In this document: piece by piece, positions 42,704 to 50,625 of the stretch
How positions within the stretch are numbered: position 1 is the stretch's first letter
Layout of the letters: every line of letters starts with the position of its first letter
Assembly (NCBI GenBank): GCA_036272325.1
Contig: DATAYY010000166.1
Coordinates: 7,764-71,763, forward strand
Length of the DNA stretch: 64,000 bases
DNA from: Schlegelella_A sp036272325
Lineage (GTDB): Bacteria > Pseudomonadota > Gammaproteobacteria > Burkholderiales > Burkholderiaceae_C
Direction of reading: 5' to 3'
The notes under the pieces: generated by a model
The model's database searches: none
What the model saw: the letters and a program-made list of their open reading frames with translations, nothing else
What the model was told of the DNA's origin: nothing
Position numbers and translations under genes: made by a program

Positions 42704-43314
42704 CCGCTTCGACCGGGCGGCGGAGCAGCCCCGCCGCAGAGCGCAACCGCGGTCCGATCCTGGCAGCGCTCGAGCGGCTGCTGCCGCCGCGAGGCGTCGC
42801 GCTCGAGATCGCCAGCGGCACCGGCCAGCACGCGGCGCATTTCGCGGCGGCACTGCCGGGCTGGCAATGGCAGCCGAGCGATGCCGATCCGGAGGCGCTG
42901 CCATCGATCGACTCCTGGTGCGCGGGGATCGACAACGTGCGTCCCGCGCTCGTGCTCGACGTCCTGAGTCCGGCCTGGCACGGTGCGCCGGCGCGAGTCG
43001 ACGCGATTTTCTGCGCCAACATGCTGCACATCTCGCCGTGGCCGACCTGCCCGGCGCTGATGCGCGGCGCGGCGCGTCACCTCGCTCCCGGCGGCTTGCT
43101 GCTGCTGTACGGGCCGTACGTCGACGACGATGTGCCGACGGCAGCGAGCAATCTCGCGTTCGACGCTGATCTGCGCGCCCGCAACCCGACCTGGGGCCTG
43201 CGCCGGCTTGCCGACGTGGCGCGCGAAGCCGAAGCCGCGGGACTGCAGCTGCGCCAGCGCGTGGCGATGCCGGCGAACAACCTGCTGCTCGTGCTGGCGA
43301 GCCGCCAGCGCTAG
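42700..43314 (+). CDS. DUF938 SAM-dependent methyltransferase-like protein
   Basis: A 204-aa protein of the DUF938 family. It opens with a Ser/Arg-rich stretch leading to SPAAERNRGPILAALERLLP, then the SAM-binding motif ALEIASGTGQHAAHFAAALP, and the post-motif WQPSDADPEALPSIDSW. FCANMLHISPW is a family hallmark. No substrate has been established. Its ATG overlaps the efflux-channel stop (ATGA), so it is translated with the RND operon, and its own stop is shared with the facing enoyl-CoA hydratase in CTAG. Confidence 0.9.
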   Translation: MTASTGRRSSPAAERNRGPILAALERLLPPRGVALEIASGTGQHAAHFAAALPGWQWQPSDADPEALPSIDSWCAGIDNVRPALVLDVLSPAWHGAPARVDAIFCANMLHISPWPTCPALMRGAARHLAPGGLLLLYGPYVDDDVPTAASNLAFDADLRARNPTWGLRRLADVAREAEAAGLQLRQRVAMPANNLLLVLASRQR

Positions 43315-44147
43315 ACCTTCGCGATTGGCGCCAGCGCGTCGAAGTCGGCGTCGCGCTTGGCCTTCCACGCCGCGATCGCCGCCGCCATCTCGGCGGTGTC
43401 GAAGATCGCGCTCTGCAGCAGCGCCATCTGCTGCAGCGCCGAGGCGGTCGAATGGTCGCGCGCGTGGTTGAGCGCAAGCTTGGTGCCGGCGATCGCGAGC
43501 GGCGACTTCGCGGCGATCGCCAACGCCAGCGCGAGCGCCCGCTCGACGAGCGCTGCGGAGTCGGCGAGCACCTCGTTGACGAGCCCGACCGCGAGCGCTC
43601 GCTCGGCACCGACCCGCTCGCCGGTGTATGCCATCTCGCGCGCGACGCCTTGCGGCACGATCTTCGGCAACCGCTGCAGGACGCCGAGGTCGGCCGCCAT
43701 GCCGATCGAGATCTCCTGCACGGTGAAGAACGCGTCGGCGCTGCAGAGTCGGATGTCGCACGCCGTCGCGAGATCGAGCGCGCCGCCGATGCAACCGCCC
43801 TGGATCGCGCAGACGATCGGAAAGCGCGCCTCGTCGAGCGCGGTGAAGCAATCCATCAGCTTCCTGAGCGACTCCTGGAAGCTCAGCCGCTCGCGCGGCG
43901 TCGTCGCTGCGAGCGCGAGGTCGCTGCCGGCGAAGACGTCGAGCGACATGCCGGCGGAGAAGTGCTTGCCGGTCGACGAGATCACCAGCGCCCGCGTCTG
44001 GCCGGCATCGCTCAGCGCGCGCACCGCGTCGCGCAGGGCGGGGAAGAACTCCGGCGTCATCGTGTTCATCCGCTCGGGGTGATTGAGCTGCAGATGGGCG
44101 ACGCCGCGATCGTGCGACAGTGCGAAGAAATCGGAGGGCTCGTTCAT
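43311..44147 (-). CDS. Enoyl-CoA hydratase/isomerase family protein
   Basis: A 278-aa crotonase-fold enzyme. The CoA-binding and oxyanion-hole segments are GKHFSAGMSLDVF and GGCIGGALDLATACDIRLC. EISIGMAADLGVLQRLP holds a second acid, as in dienoyl-CoA isomerases (an Asp in LGV context), so a delta3,5-delta2,4-dienoyl-CoA isomerase-like role in beta-oxidation is plausible. The C-terminal helix covers the active site. ATG at 44147 is the natural N-terminus (MNEPSDFF), although it has no clear ribosome site, and it overlaps the divergent start codon of the neighbouring hydrolase. The exact reaction is unresolved. Confidence 0.88.
   Translation of the reverse strand: MNEPSDFFALSHDRGVAHLQLNHPERMNTMTPEFFPALRDAVRALSDAGQTRALVISSTGKHFSAGMSLDVFAGSDLALAATTPRERLSFQESLRKLMDCFTALDEARFPIVCAIQGGCIGGALDLATACDIRLCSADAFFTVQEISIGMAADLGVLQRLPKIVPQGVAREMAYTGERVGAERALAVGLVNEVLADSAALVERALALALAIAAKSPLAIAGTKLALNHARDHSTASALQQMALLQSAIFDTAEMAAAIAAWKAKRDADFDALAPIAKV
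44133..44138 (+). promoter_or_regulatory. Shine-Dalgarno site fixing the hydrolase start
   Basis: GGAGGG sits 7 bases before the ATG at 44146. It favours this start over the ATG at 44164, which has only AGGG. The site lies inside the coding sequence of the divergent enoyl-CoA hydratase. Confidence 0.7.
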
Positions 44148-45024
44148 GGCGGCAGGGCAAGCGATGGACCGGACGATTCGAACCCGCGACGGCCTCGATC
44201 TGCATCGACGCAACTGGCCGTCCGGGGGCGCCAGGGGGACGATTGTCATCGTCCACGGCCTCGGCGAGCACATCGGCCGCTATGCGCGTGTCGCCGAGCG
44301 GCTGAATGCAAGCGGCTGGAGCGTCGTCGGCTACGACCAACGCGGTCACGGCGCGAGCCCTGGCGAGCGCGGCCGCCTTGCCGCCAGCGACGACTTCCTG
44401 GCCGACCTCGCGGCGCTGCTCGACGACGTGCGGCGCGATCCCGAGGGCCCGCTCGTCGTGCTCGGCCACAGCCTGGGTGGACTCGTTGCCGCGCGCTTCG
44501 TCGCCGGCGGCCTGGAGACGCCGCAGCCGAGGTGGCAGCGCGACGTCGACGCTCTCGTCCTGTCGTCGCCGGCGCTCGACGTCGGCTTGTCGGCGATTCA
44601 GCGCGGCCTGCTGGCGACGCTCGGCGCGGCGGCGCCGAACCTCGGCGTCGGCACCGGTCTCTCCCCGGCCGGTCTCTGCCGTGACCCGAAGGTGGTCGCC
44701 GCCTACCGCGCCGACCCGCTCGTGCACGACCGGATCGCGCCGCGCCTGGCGCGCTTCCTCGCCGACGCCGGCCCGGAGGTGCTCGCGCTGGCGCCGCGCT
44801 GGCGGGTGCCGACGCTTCTGCTCTATGCCGGCGCGGATCGCCTGGTGGTCCCGGCGGGAAGCGCAGCCTTTGCCCGCGTCGCCCCGCGCGATGTCGTCAC
44901 CGTGCGCGAATACCCGACGCTCTTCCACGAGATCTTCAACGAACCCGAGCGCGAAGAAGTGCTTTCGGCGCTCGCCGACTGGCTCGATACACTGACCGTC
45001 TCCCCGACGAGGAGCCCACGATGA
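44146..45024 (+). CDS. Monoacylglycerol lipase-like alpha/beta hydrolase
   Basis: A 292-aa hydrolase of the lysophospholipase/monoacylglycerol-lipase group. TIVIVHGLGEHIGRY provides the oxyanion HG motif, VVGYDQRGHGASPGERG is the typical following loop, and GHSLGG carries the nucleophile serine. The acid is probably Asp in YAGADRLVVP, and the base is His in YPTLFHEIFNE. There is no signal peptide, so it is cytosolic. It is followed by the M20 peptidase with an ATGA overlap, so they are co-translated. The start ATG at 44146 is supported by the GGAGGG site. Substrate unknown. Confidence 0.88.
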   Translation: MAAGQAMDRTIRTRDGLDLHRRNWPSGGARGTIVIVHGLGEHIGRYARVAERLNASGWSVVGYDQRGHGASPGERGRLAASDDFLADLAALLDDVRRDPEGPLVVLGHSLGGLVAARFVAGGLETPQPRWQRDVDALVLSSPALDVGLSAIQRGLLATLGAAAPNLGVGTGLSPAGLCRDPKVVAAYRADPLVHDRIAPRLARFLADAGPEVLALAPRWRVPTLLLYAGADRLVVPAGSAAFARVAPRDVVTVREYPTLFHEIFNEPEREEVLSALADWLDTLTVSPTRSPR

Positions 45025-46520
45025 ACGCCCGCGACCCACTGCAACCGATCCACAAAGACGAGGCCGAAGCGCTCGGCCGCTTCGCCGCGCGCGTCTGGGA
45101 CGACGAGATCGTTCCCCAGATCACGAAGTACATCGAGGTTCCGGCCAAGAGCCCGATGTTCGACGCCGATTGGCGCGAGCACGGCTTCATCGATCGCGTC
45201 GTTCGCGATGCCGCCGCATGGGTCGAGCGCCAGCAGGTGCAGGGGTTGAAGCTCGAGGTCGTTCGCCTCGAAGGCCGCACGCCGGTCATCTTCTTCGACG
45301 TTCCGGCGACGCGCCCGGGCGGCAACGATGCCGATGCCGGCACGATCTGCCTCTACGGCCACCTCGACAAGCAGCCCGAGTTCAACGGCTGGAAGGCGGG
45401 CTTCGGCCCGTGGACGCCGCGCTTCGAGAACGGCCTGCTCTATGGCCGCGGCGGCGCCGACGACGGCTATGCGATCTACGCCGCGATCACCGCGATCAAG
45501 TCGCTCGACCTGCAAGGCATCGCGCGGCCGCGCTGCGTCGGCCTGATCGAGACCTGCGAGGAGAGCGGCTCGCCCGACCTGCCGTTCTACGTCGATGCGC
45601 TGCGCGACCGGCTCGGCGCGATCCAACTCGTCGTCTGCCTCGACAGCGGCGCCGGCAACTACGACCAGCTCTGGCTGACGACGAGCCTGCGCGGCAACAT
45701 CACCGGAACGCTGAAGGTCGAGATCCTGACCGAGGGCGTGCACTCGGGCGACGCGAGCGGGTTGGTACCGTCGAGCTTTCGCATCCTGCGTCAGGTGCTC
45801 GACCGCCTCGAGGATGCAAAGACCGGCAGGCTCCTGCCCGAGAGCTTCTACTGCGCGATTCCGGCCGAGCGGATCGAGCAGGCGAAGGCGACCGCGAAGA
45901 TCCTCGGCGACGAGGTCTGGAAGCGCTTTCCGTGGGCGTGCGGTGCCAGCGGCGGCCCGACGCTGCCGACGACGACCGATCCGGTCGAGGCGCTCGTCAA
46001 CCGCACCTGGCGGCCGACGCTCTCGGTCACCGGCGTCGACGGAATCCCGGCGCTGAAGGATGCCGGCAACGTGCTCAGGCCCTACACCGCGTTCAAGCTC
46101 AGCCTGCGCACGCCGCCGCTCGTCGACGGCAACGTCGCCGCGCAGGCGCTGAAGACGCTGCTCGAGGACAACGCGCCGTACAACGCGAAGGTCACGTTCT
46201 GCACCGACGGCAGGCCGGGCCACGAAGTCGACGCGTCGGGCGCTTCGGGCTGGAATGCGCCGAGCCTCGCGCCGTGGCTCGAGGGCGCGCTGCACGCGGC
46301 GTCGCAGGCGCAGTTCGGCGCGCCGTGCGGCTTCATCGGTCAGGGCGGGACGATCCCGCTGATGGCGATGCTGCAGCGGAGCTTCCCGAAGGCGCAGATG
46401 ATGGTCTGCGGTGTCCTCGGTCCGAAGAGCAACGCGCATGGACCGAACGAGTTCCTGCACGTGCCGTACGGCAAGAAACTGACCGCGGCGGTCGCGCAGG
46501 TCATGGCCGCCTCTCCCTGA
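45021..46520 (+). CDS. M20-family metallopeptidase (carnosinase/dipeptidase-like)
   Basis: A 499-aa binuclear zinc peptidase. Ligands and catalytic residues appear in order: His in LYGHLDKQPEF, Asp in GRGGADDGYA, the Glu pair in LIETCEESGSPDLP, Asp in VCLDSGAGNY, and the late His in GPKSNAHGPNEF. The dimerisation lid is at about 225-390, with GVHSGDASGLVPSSF as its entry. Its length and the WNGWK-like substrate loop (FNGWKAGFGPW) point to the dipeptidase branch. It has no signal peptide. The start overlaps the preceding hydrolase; 187 bases follow before the PEP-CTERM gene. Confidence 0.92.
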   Translation: MNARDPLQPIHKDEAEALGRFAARVWDDEIVPQITKYIEVPAKSPMFDADWREHGFIDRVVRDAAAWVERQQVQGLKLEVVRLEGRTPVIFFDVPATRPGGNDADAGTICLYGHLDKQPEFNGWKAGFGPWTPRFENGLLYGRGGADDGYAIYAAITAIKSLDLQGIARPRCVGLIETCEESGSPDLPFYVDALRDRLGAIQLVVCLDSGAGNYDQLWLTTSLRGNITGTLKVEILTEGVHSGDASGLVPSSFRILRQVLDRLEDAKTGRLLPESFYCAIPAERIEQAKATAKILGDEVWKRFPWACGASGGPTLPTTTDPVEALVNRTWRPTLSVTGVDGIPALKDAGNVLRPYTAFKLSLRTPPLVDGNVAAQALKTLLEDNAPYNAKVTFCTDGRPGHEVDASGASGWNAPSLAPWLEGALHAASQAQFGAPCGFIGQGGTIPLMAMLQRSFPKAQMMVCGVLGPKSNAHGPNEFLHVPYGKKLTAAVAQVMAASP

Positions 46521-46695
46521 AGCGCGGCGCGCCTGGACACGGCGCAGCCGGTCGACACCGGGCGCCCGCCGGCAGCCTCGGAGCTTTACGCGCGCTCGCC
46601 GCTTCGCCCCCGCGAACGCGGGATTAACGCCAGGCGCGCTCGTCTCAGAATCGTCCTCACACAACATGACTGCGCGGGCGTTCGTGCAGCGGTCC

Positions 46696-46704
46696 AAAGG
46701 AGGA
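46696..46704 (+). promoter_or_regulatory. Strong ribosome binding site
   Basis: AAAGGAGGA ends 3 bases before the ATG at 46708. It is a near-perfect anti-16S match, the strongest ribosome site seen in the window, and suggests high expression of the PEP-CTERM protein. Confidence 0.8.
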
Positions 46705-46707
46705 CAC

Positions 46708-47556
46708 ATGCTCTCGATCCAACGCTTGGGCGTTGCCCTCGCCGCTACGTTCGCCACCGGCGCCGCGCTGGCGCAGGTCGTCATCATCCCCGACACGGCG
46801 CTGACCCCCAGCCAAGGGCTTTACAGCAACGCGTTCGGCACCTTGATGGTGACCACCGACGGCGGCAATGCTGCCAACGTCGGCGATCCCTCGGGCCGCA
46901 ACGACGACGGCTTCCGCGGCCCGATCCCGTTCGGGTACACGCTGACCAACTTCTTCGGCCAGGACTACACCGATTTCTTCCTCAACAACAACGGCAACAT
47001 CACCTTCGGCGCCGGTCTGGCGGCGTTCACGCCCAACGGACCGCAGGGCGCCACGCAGCCGGTGATCGCCCCGTTCTTCGGCGACGTCGACACGCGCGGG
47101 GCGAACAGCGGCCTGGTCTACTACAACACCTCGATCCCGAACGAGACCATCATCACCTGGGACCACGTCGGCTACTTCGGCGCTCATGACGACAAGCTCG
47201 ATACCTTCCAACTCGTGGTGCGTGGCCCGAACTTCGTGATCCCGGCGGGCGAGGGCCAGATCGGCTTCTTCTGGACCACCATGCAGTGGGAGACTGGCGA
47301 CGCCAGCGGTGGCAGCGGCGGCTTCGGCGGCACGCCGGCGGCGGTCGGCTTCGGTGACGGCCAGAGCAACGGCTTCGTGCTGCAAGGCTCGACCGCGAAC
47401 GGCATCGCCAGTGTCGTCAACGACGAGATGATCTGGTTCAACATCAACACTCAGGGCCAGCCGGTCACGATCCTTCCCGAACCGGAGACCTATGCGCTGA
47501 TGCTCGCCGGTCTCGCTCTGCTGGGCGCGGCGGCACGGCGCCGGCGCCAGGGCTGA
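46708..47556 (+). CDS. PEP-CTERM sorted nidogen-like surface protein
   Basis: A 282-aa exported protein. The signal peptide is about residues 1-22 (cleavage after GAALA). A NIDO-like beta domain follows (GATQPVIAPFFGDVDTRG, then NETIITWDHVGYF). The C-terminus is a PEP-CTERM sorting signal: PEPETYALMLAGLALLGAAA followed by RRRRQG, which an exosortase (EpsH family) would cleave. No exosortase is encoded here, so it must lie elsewhere. Such proteins associate with exopolysaccharide or biofilm matrix. The 187 bases upstream and the strong Shine-Dalgarno sequence suggest its own promoter, and a hairpin terminator follows. Confidence 0.93.
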   Translation: MLSIQRLGVALAATFATGAALAQVVIIPDTALTPSQGLYSNAFGTLMVTTDGGNAANVGDPSGRNDDGFRGPIPFGYTLTNFFGQDYTDFFLNNNGNITFGAGLAAFTPNGPQGATQPVIAPFFGDVDTRGANSGLVYYNTSIPNETIITWDHVGYFGAHDDKLDTFQLVVRGPNFVIPAGEGQIGFFWTTMQWETGDASGGSGGFGGTPAAVGFGDGQSNGFVLQGSTANGIASVVNDEMIWFNINTQGQPVTILPEPETYALMLAGLALLGAAARRRRQG

Positions 47557-47581
47557 AGCGCACGGTGCGCATGGGCATCGG

Positions 47582-47608
47582 AGGGGCGCTGCGGCGCCCC
47601 TTCTCCTT
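47582..47608 (+). terminator. Intrinsic-type terminator after the PEP-CTERM gene
   Basis: An 8-bp perfect stem, AGGGGCGC (47582-47589) with GCGCCCCT (47594-47601), encloses the loop TGCG and is followed by the pyrimidine run TTCTCCTT. It lies 26 bases after the stop codon. The T-tract is broken by C, so efficiency may be moderate. Confidence 0.7.
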
Positions 47609-47629
47609 GGCACGGCGCGGTCGCCCGGC

Positions 47630-49309
47630 TCACGCACGCGTCGTCGCAGACGCAAGCAACGCGCGCGACAGCGCCTCGGCGGACTCGATGCCGTCGACCG
47701 CTGCCGACATGATCCCGCCGGCATAGCCCGCGCCCTCGCCGGCAGGAAAGAGACCGCGCACGTTGAGGCTCTGGCGATCGCGGCCGCGCGTGATGCGCAG
47801 CGGCGATGACGTCCGCGTCTCGACGCCGGTCATCACCGCGTCGGGTCGCGCGAAGCCGGCGATCTGGCCGTCGAACGCCGGCAGCGCCTCGCGGATCGCC
47901 TCGAGCGCGAACGCGGGCAGCGCCGGAGCTTCGGGCGAGCCGAAGTCCGTCAGCGTCACGCCCGGGCGATAGGACGGCTGAATGTCGCCGAAGCTGCGCG
48001 AGGCGCGGCGGGCGAGGAAATCGCCGACGAGTTGCCCCGGTGCGCAGTAGCCGCCGCCGCCGAGCGTGTAGGCGCGCGCCTCCCAATGGCGTTGGAAGGC
48101 GATGCCCGCGAGCGGGTCGGCCGCGGCGCCGAAATCTGCCGGCGCAATGCCGACGACGATGCCGGCGTTGGCGTTGCGCTCGTTGCGCGAGTACTGGCTC
48201 ATGCCGTTGGTGACGACGCGCTCGGGCTCCGACGTCGCGGCGACGACAGTGCCGCCCGGGCACATGCAGAAGCTGTAGACCGAGCGGCCGTTGTTCGCGT
48301 GGTGGACGAGCCGGTAGTCGGCGGCGCCGAGCAGCGGATGGCCGGCAGCGGCGCCGTAGCGGGCACGGTCGACCAGCGACTGCGGATGCTCGATCCGAAA
48401 GCCGATCGAGAACGGCTTCGCTTCGACGTGGACGCCGCGCGCGTGCAGCATCGCAAAGGTGTCGCGCGCGCTGTGGCCGGGTGCGACGATGACGTGCTCG
48501 GCCGAGATCTCCTCGCGCAGCGGCGACGCGCCCACCCCGGCCGCGGCTGCGTGCTCGATGACGACGCCACGCAGCGCGCCGTCTTCGATCCGCAGGTCGA
48601 CGATGCGCGCGCCGAAGCGGACCTCGCCGCCGAGCCGCTCGATCTCATGGCGCATCCGCTCGACGACAGCGACGAGGCGGAAGGTGCCGATGTGCGGCTT
48701 GGCGACCCAGAGGATCTCCTCAGGCGCGCCGGCGCGAACGAATTCGTCGAGGACCTTGCGGGCGAGGTGACGCGGATCGCTGATCTGGCTCCAGAGCTTG
48801 CCGTCGGAAAAGGTTCCCGCGCCGCCTTCGCCGAACTGCACGTTCGACTCGGGATCGAGGACGCCGCGCCGCCAGAGGCCCCAGGTGTCGCGCGTGCGTT
48901 CGCGCACGGCGCGGCCGCGCTCGAGGACGATCGGACGAAAGCCGCCCTGGGCGAGGACGAGTGCGGCGAAGATGCCGCACGGTCCGAAGCCGACGACGAG
49001 CGGCCGCGGCCGGCCGGTTGTCGCCAGGTCGGCGGGTGCGTGCGCGGCGGGCCGATAGCGAGTGTCCGGCGCTTCGCGCACGTGCGGGTCGCCGCGATGG
49101 CGGGAGAGGACCTCCACTTCATCGGCGACTTCGCAGTCGACGGTGTAGACGGCGACGATGCGCGCTTTCTTGCGCGCATCGTGACCGCGCCGAAAGACCG
49201 TGATCGAGCGCAGCGCTTCGTCGGCGATGCCGAGCTTGGTGATGATCGCGCTGCGCAGCGCCGCCTCGGGATGCTCGAGCGGCAGGCGCAGGTCGGTCAG
49301 GCGGATCAT
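47630..49309 (-). CDS. FAD-dependent dehydrogenase (COG2509 type)
   Basis: A 559-aa flavoprotein of unknown reaction that is widespread in bacteria. An N-terminal alpha/beta domain (residues 1-95) precedes the FAD Rossmann motif VVGFGPCGIFAALVLAQGG at about 102-120. Further marks are NVQFGEGGAGTFSDGKLW, VIVAPGHSARDTF, YSFCMCPGGTVV and, at the end, LFPAGEGAGYAGGIMSAAVDG, which binds FAD again. The cysteine in SFCMCPGG is family-conserved. The ATG at 49309 (MIRLTD) is preferred; a GTG four codons earlier is an alternative. It follows amgK on the same strand, 54 bases later, where murU is often found. Confidence 0.88.
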   Translation of the reverse strand: MIRLTDLRLPLEHPEAALRSAIITKLGIADEALRSITVFRRGHDARKKARIVAVYTVDCEVADEVEVLSRHRGDPHVREAPDTRYRPAAHAPADLATTGRPRPLVVGFGPCGIFAALVLAQGGFRPIVLERGRAVRERTRDTWGLWRRGVLDPESNVQFGEGGAGTFSDGKLWSQISDPRHLARKVLDEFVRAGAPEEILWVAKPHIGTFRLVAVVERMRHEIERLGGEVRFGARIVDLRIEDGALRGVVIEHAAAAGVGASPLREEISAEHVIVAPGHSARDTFAMLHARGVHVEAKPFSIGFRIEHPQSLVDRARYGAAAGHPLLGAADYRLVHHANNGRSVYSFCMCPGGTVVAATSEPERVVTNGMSQYSRNERNANAGIVVGIAPADFGAAADPLAGIAFQRHWEARAYTLGGGGYCAPGQLVGDFLARRASRSFGDIQPSYRPGVTLTDFGSPEAPALPAFALEAIREALPAFDGQIAGFARPDAVMTGVETRTSSPLRITRGRDRQSLNVRGLFPAGEGAGYAGGIMSAAVDGIESAEALSRALLASATTRA

Positions 49310-49363
49310 GGGCGAAGGCACTTGGGTCGATTGTCGCGACCGCCGCCCTCGCGAGCTCGGCCT

Positions 49364-50431
49364 TCAGTGGAACGCGTCGATCGTCGTCGCGCCCATCAGC
49401 GGCTCGAGCACGCGGGCGAGCGGCCGCAGCGCCTCGTAGCGTGCCGCGACCTTATGGGCGTAGGCGAAGAAGCGCGGCAGGTCCGCACAGTACGCGGGCT
49501 TGCCGTCGCGGTGCTTGAGGCGCGAAAAGATGCCGAGCACCTTGAGGTGGCGCTGCAGTCCGATCCATTCGACGCTGCGCCAGAAGTCGCCGAAGTCGGC
49601 CGGCACCGGCAACGCGGCCTTGCGCGCCGCTTCCCAGTAGCGGATCGCCCAGTCGAGCTCGTGCTCCTCGTCCCACGAGAGGAACGCGTCGCGCAGCAGT
49701 GAGGCGAGGTCGTAGGCGATCGGCCCGCGGACGGCGTCCTGAAAGTCGAGGATGCCGGGGTTCGGATCGGCAACCATGAGGTTGCGCGGCATCCAGTCGC
49801 GATGGACAGCGACGACGGGCTGCGCGAGCGCCGAAGCGACGAGGGCGTCCGAAGCGGTGCGCCAGACGCCGAATTCGGCCGCGCCCCACGTGGCACCGCA
49901 TTCGCGCGCCACGCACCACTCGGGAAAGAGCTCGAGCTCGCGACGAAGCAGCGCGTCGTCGTACGGCGGCAGCGCATCGCCGGGCACTCTCCGCTGCCAG
50001 ACGACGAGGGCGGCGATCGCGTCGCGCATCAGGCGATCGGCGCGCCCGAGGTCGCCCGTCGTCTGCGCCTCTTGCAGCGCGGCGAGATAGAGCTCGTTGC
50101 CGAGATCGTCGAGGAGAAGAAAGCCGCGCTCGATGTCGGCCGCGATGACGCGGGGTGCGTGCAGCCCGGCCGTCGCGATCAGGCCGGCGACGTGGACGAA
50201 GGGGCGCACGTCCTCGCGCGGCGGCGGCGCGTCCATGACGATGACGCTGCCGCCATCGCTGCGGTCGGCGCGGAAGTAACGGCGAAAGCTCGCGTCGCTT
50301 GATGCTGCCCGCAAGGTCGAGGCGGCGACCCTGTGGCGGCGGCCGACCTCGGCCAGCCAGGCGCGGAATGCATCGCCACGTGCCGGATCGCTCCAGGTGA
50401 TGTCGGCGGCAGGCGAGGAAGGCGGGGTCAA
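49364..50431 (-). CDS. amgK: N-acetylmuramate/N-acetylglucosamine 1-kinase (AmgK-like phosphotransferase)
   Basis: An aminoglycoside-phosphotransferase-fold sugar kinase of 355 aa that, in the AmgK-MurU peptidoglycan recycling pathway, phosphorylates MurNAc at C1. Catalytic loop VVAVHRDWMPRNLMV and metal-binding GILDFQDAVRGP are intact. N-terminal features include ASSDASFRRYFR and LLLDDLGNELYL, shared with AmgK. The usual position divergent from lptD supports the identification. The usual partner murU is not adjacent. The start is uncertain: a TTG at 50431 is the longest candidate and no nearby ATG fits. A TAGAAT -10-like hexamer (minus strand, 50491-50486) lies upstream. Confidence 0.82.
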   Translation of the reverse strand: MTPPSSPAADITWSDPARGDAFRAWLAEVGRRHRVAASTLRAASSDASFRRYFRADRSDGGSVIVMDAPPPREDVRPFVHVAGLIATAGLHAPRVIAADIERGFLLLDDLGNELYLAALQEAQTTGDLGRADRLMRDAIAALVVWQRRVPGDALPPYDDALLRRELELFPEWCVARECGATWGAAEFGVWRTASDALVASALAQPVVAVHRDWMPRNLMVADPNPGILDFQDAVRGPIAYDLASLLRDAFLSWDEEHELDWAIRYWEAARKAALPVPADFGDFWRSVEWIGLQRHLKVLGIFSRLKHRDGKPAYCADLPRFFAYAHKVAARYEALRPLARVLEPLMGATTIDAFH

Positions 50432-50625
50432 GGGCGGGCGGGAGGCGCGTTGGAGGCCAGGCGGGCAACGCCTCGTGGATAATCGATTCTACAAATCGGC
50501 GCCGCTTGGGCATCGCGCACGCGACGCGGTCATTGTCGGGCGCCTCTCATGCGCGAGCCGGCACCGCGCCTTCCCCTGCACCCCGGGTCGCCCGGCGCGG
50601 GTGCGATTCCAGGTTCAGTGGACGA

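Noticed and set aside
44165..44190. A GATTCGAACC-like sequence resembling a tRNA T-loop
   Set aside because: No acceptor stem, anticodon arm or CCA-type end can be folded around it, and it lies inside the hydrolase coding sequence at conserved residues.
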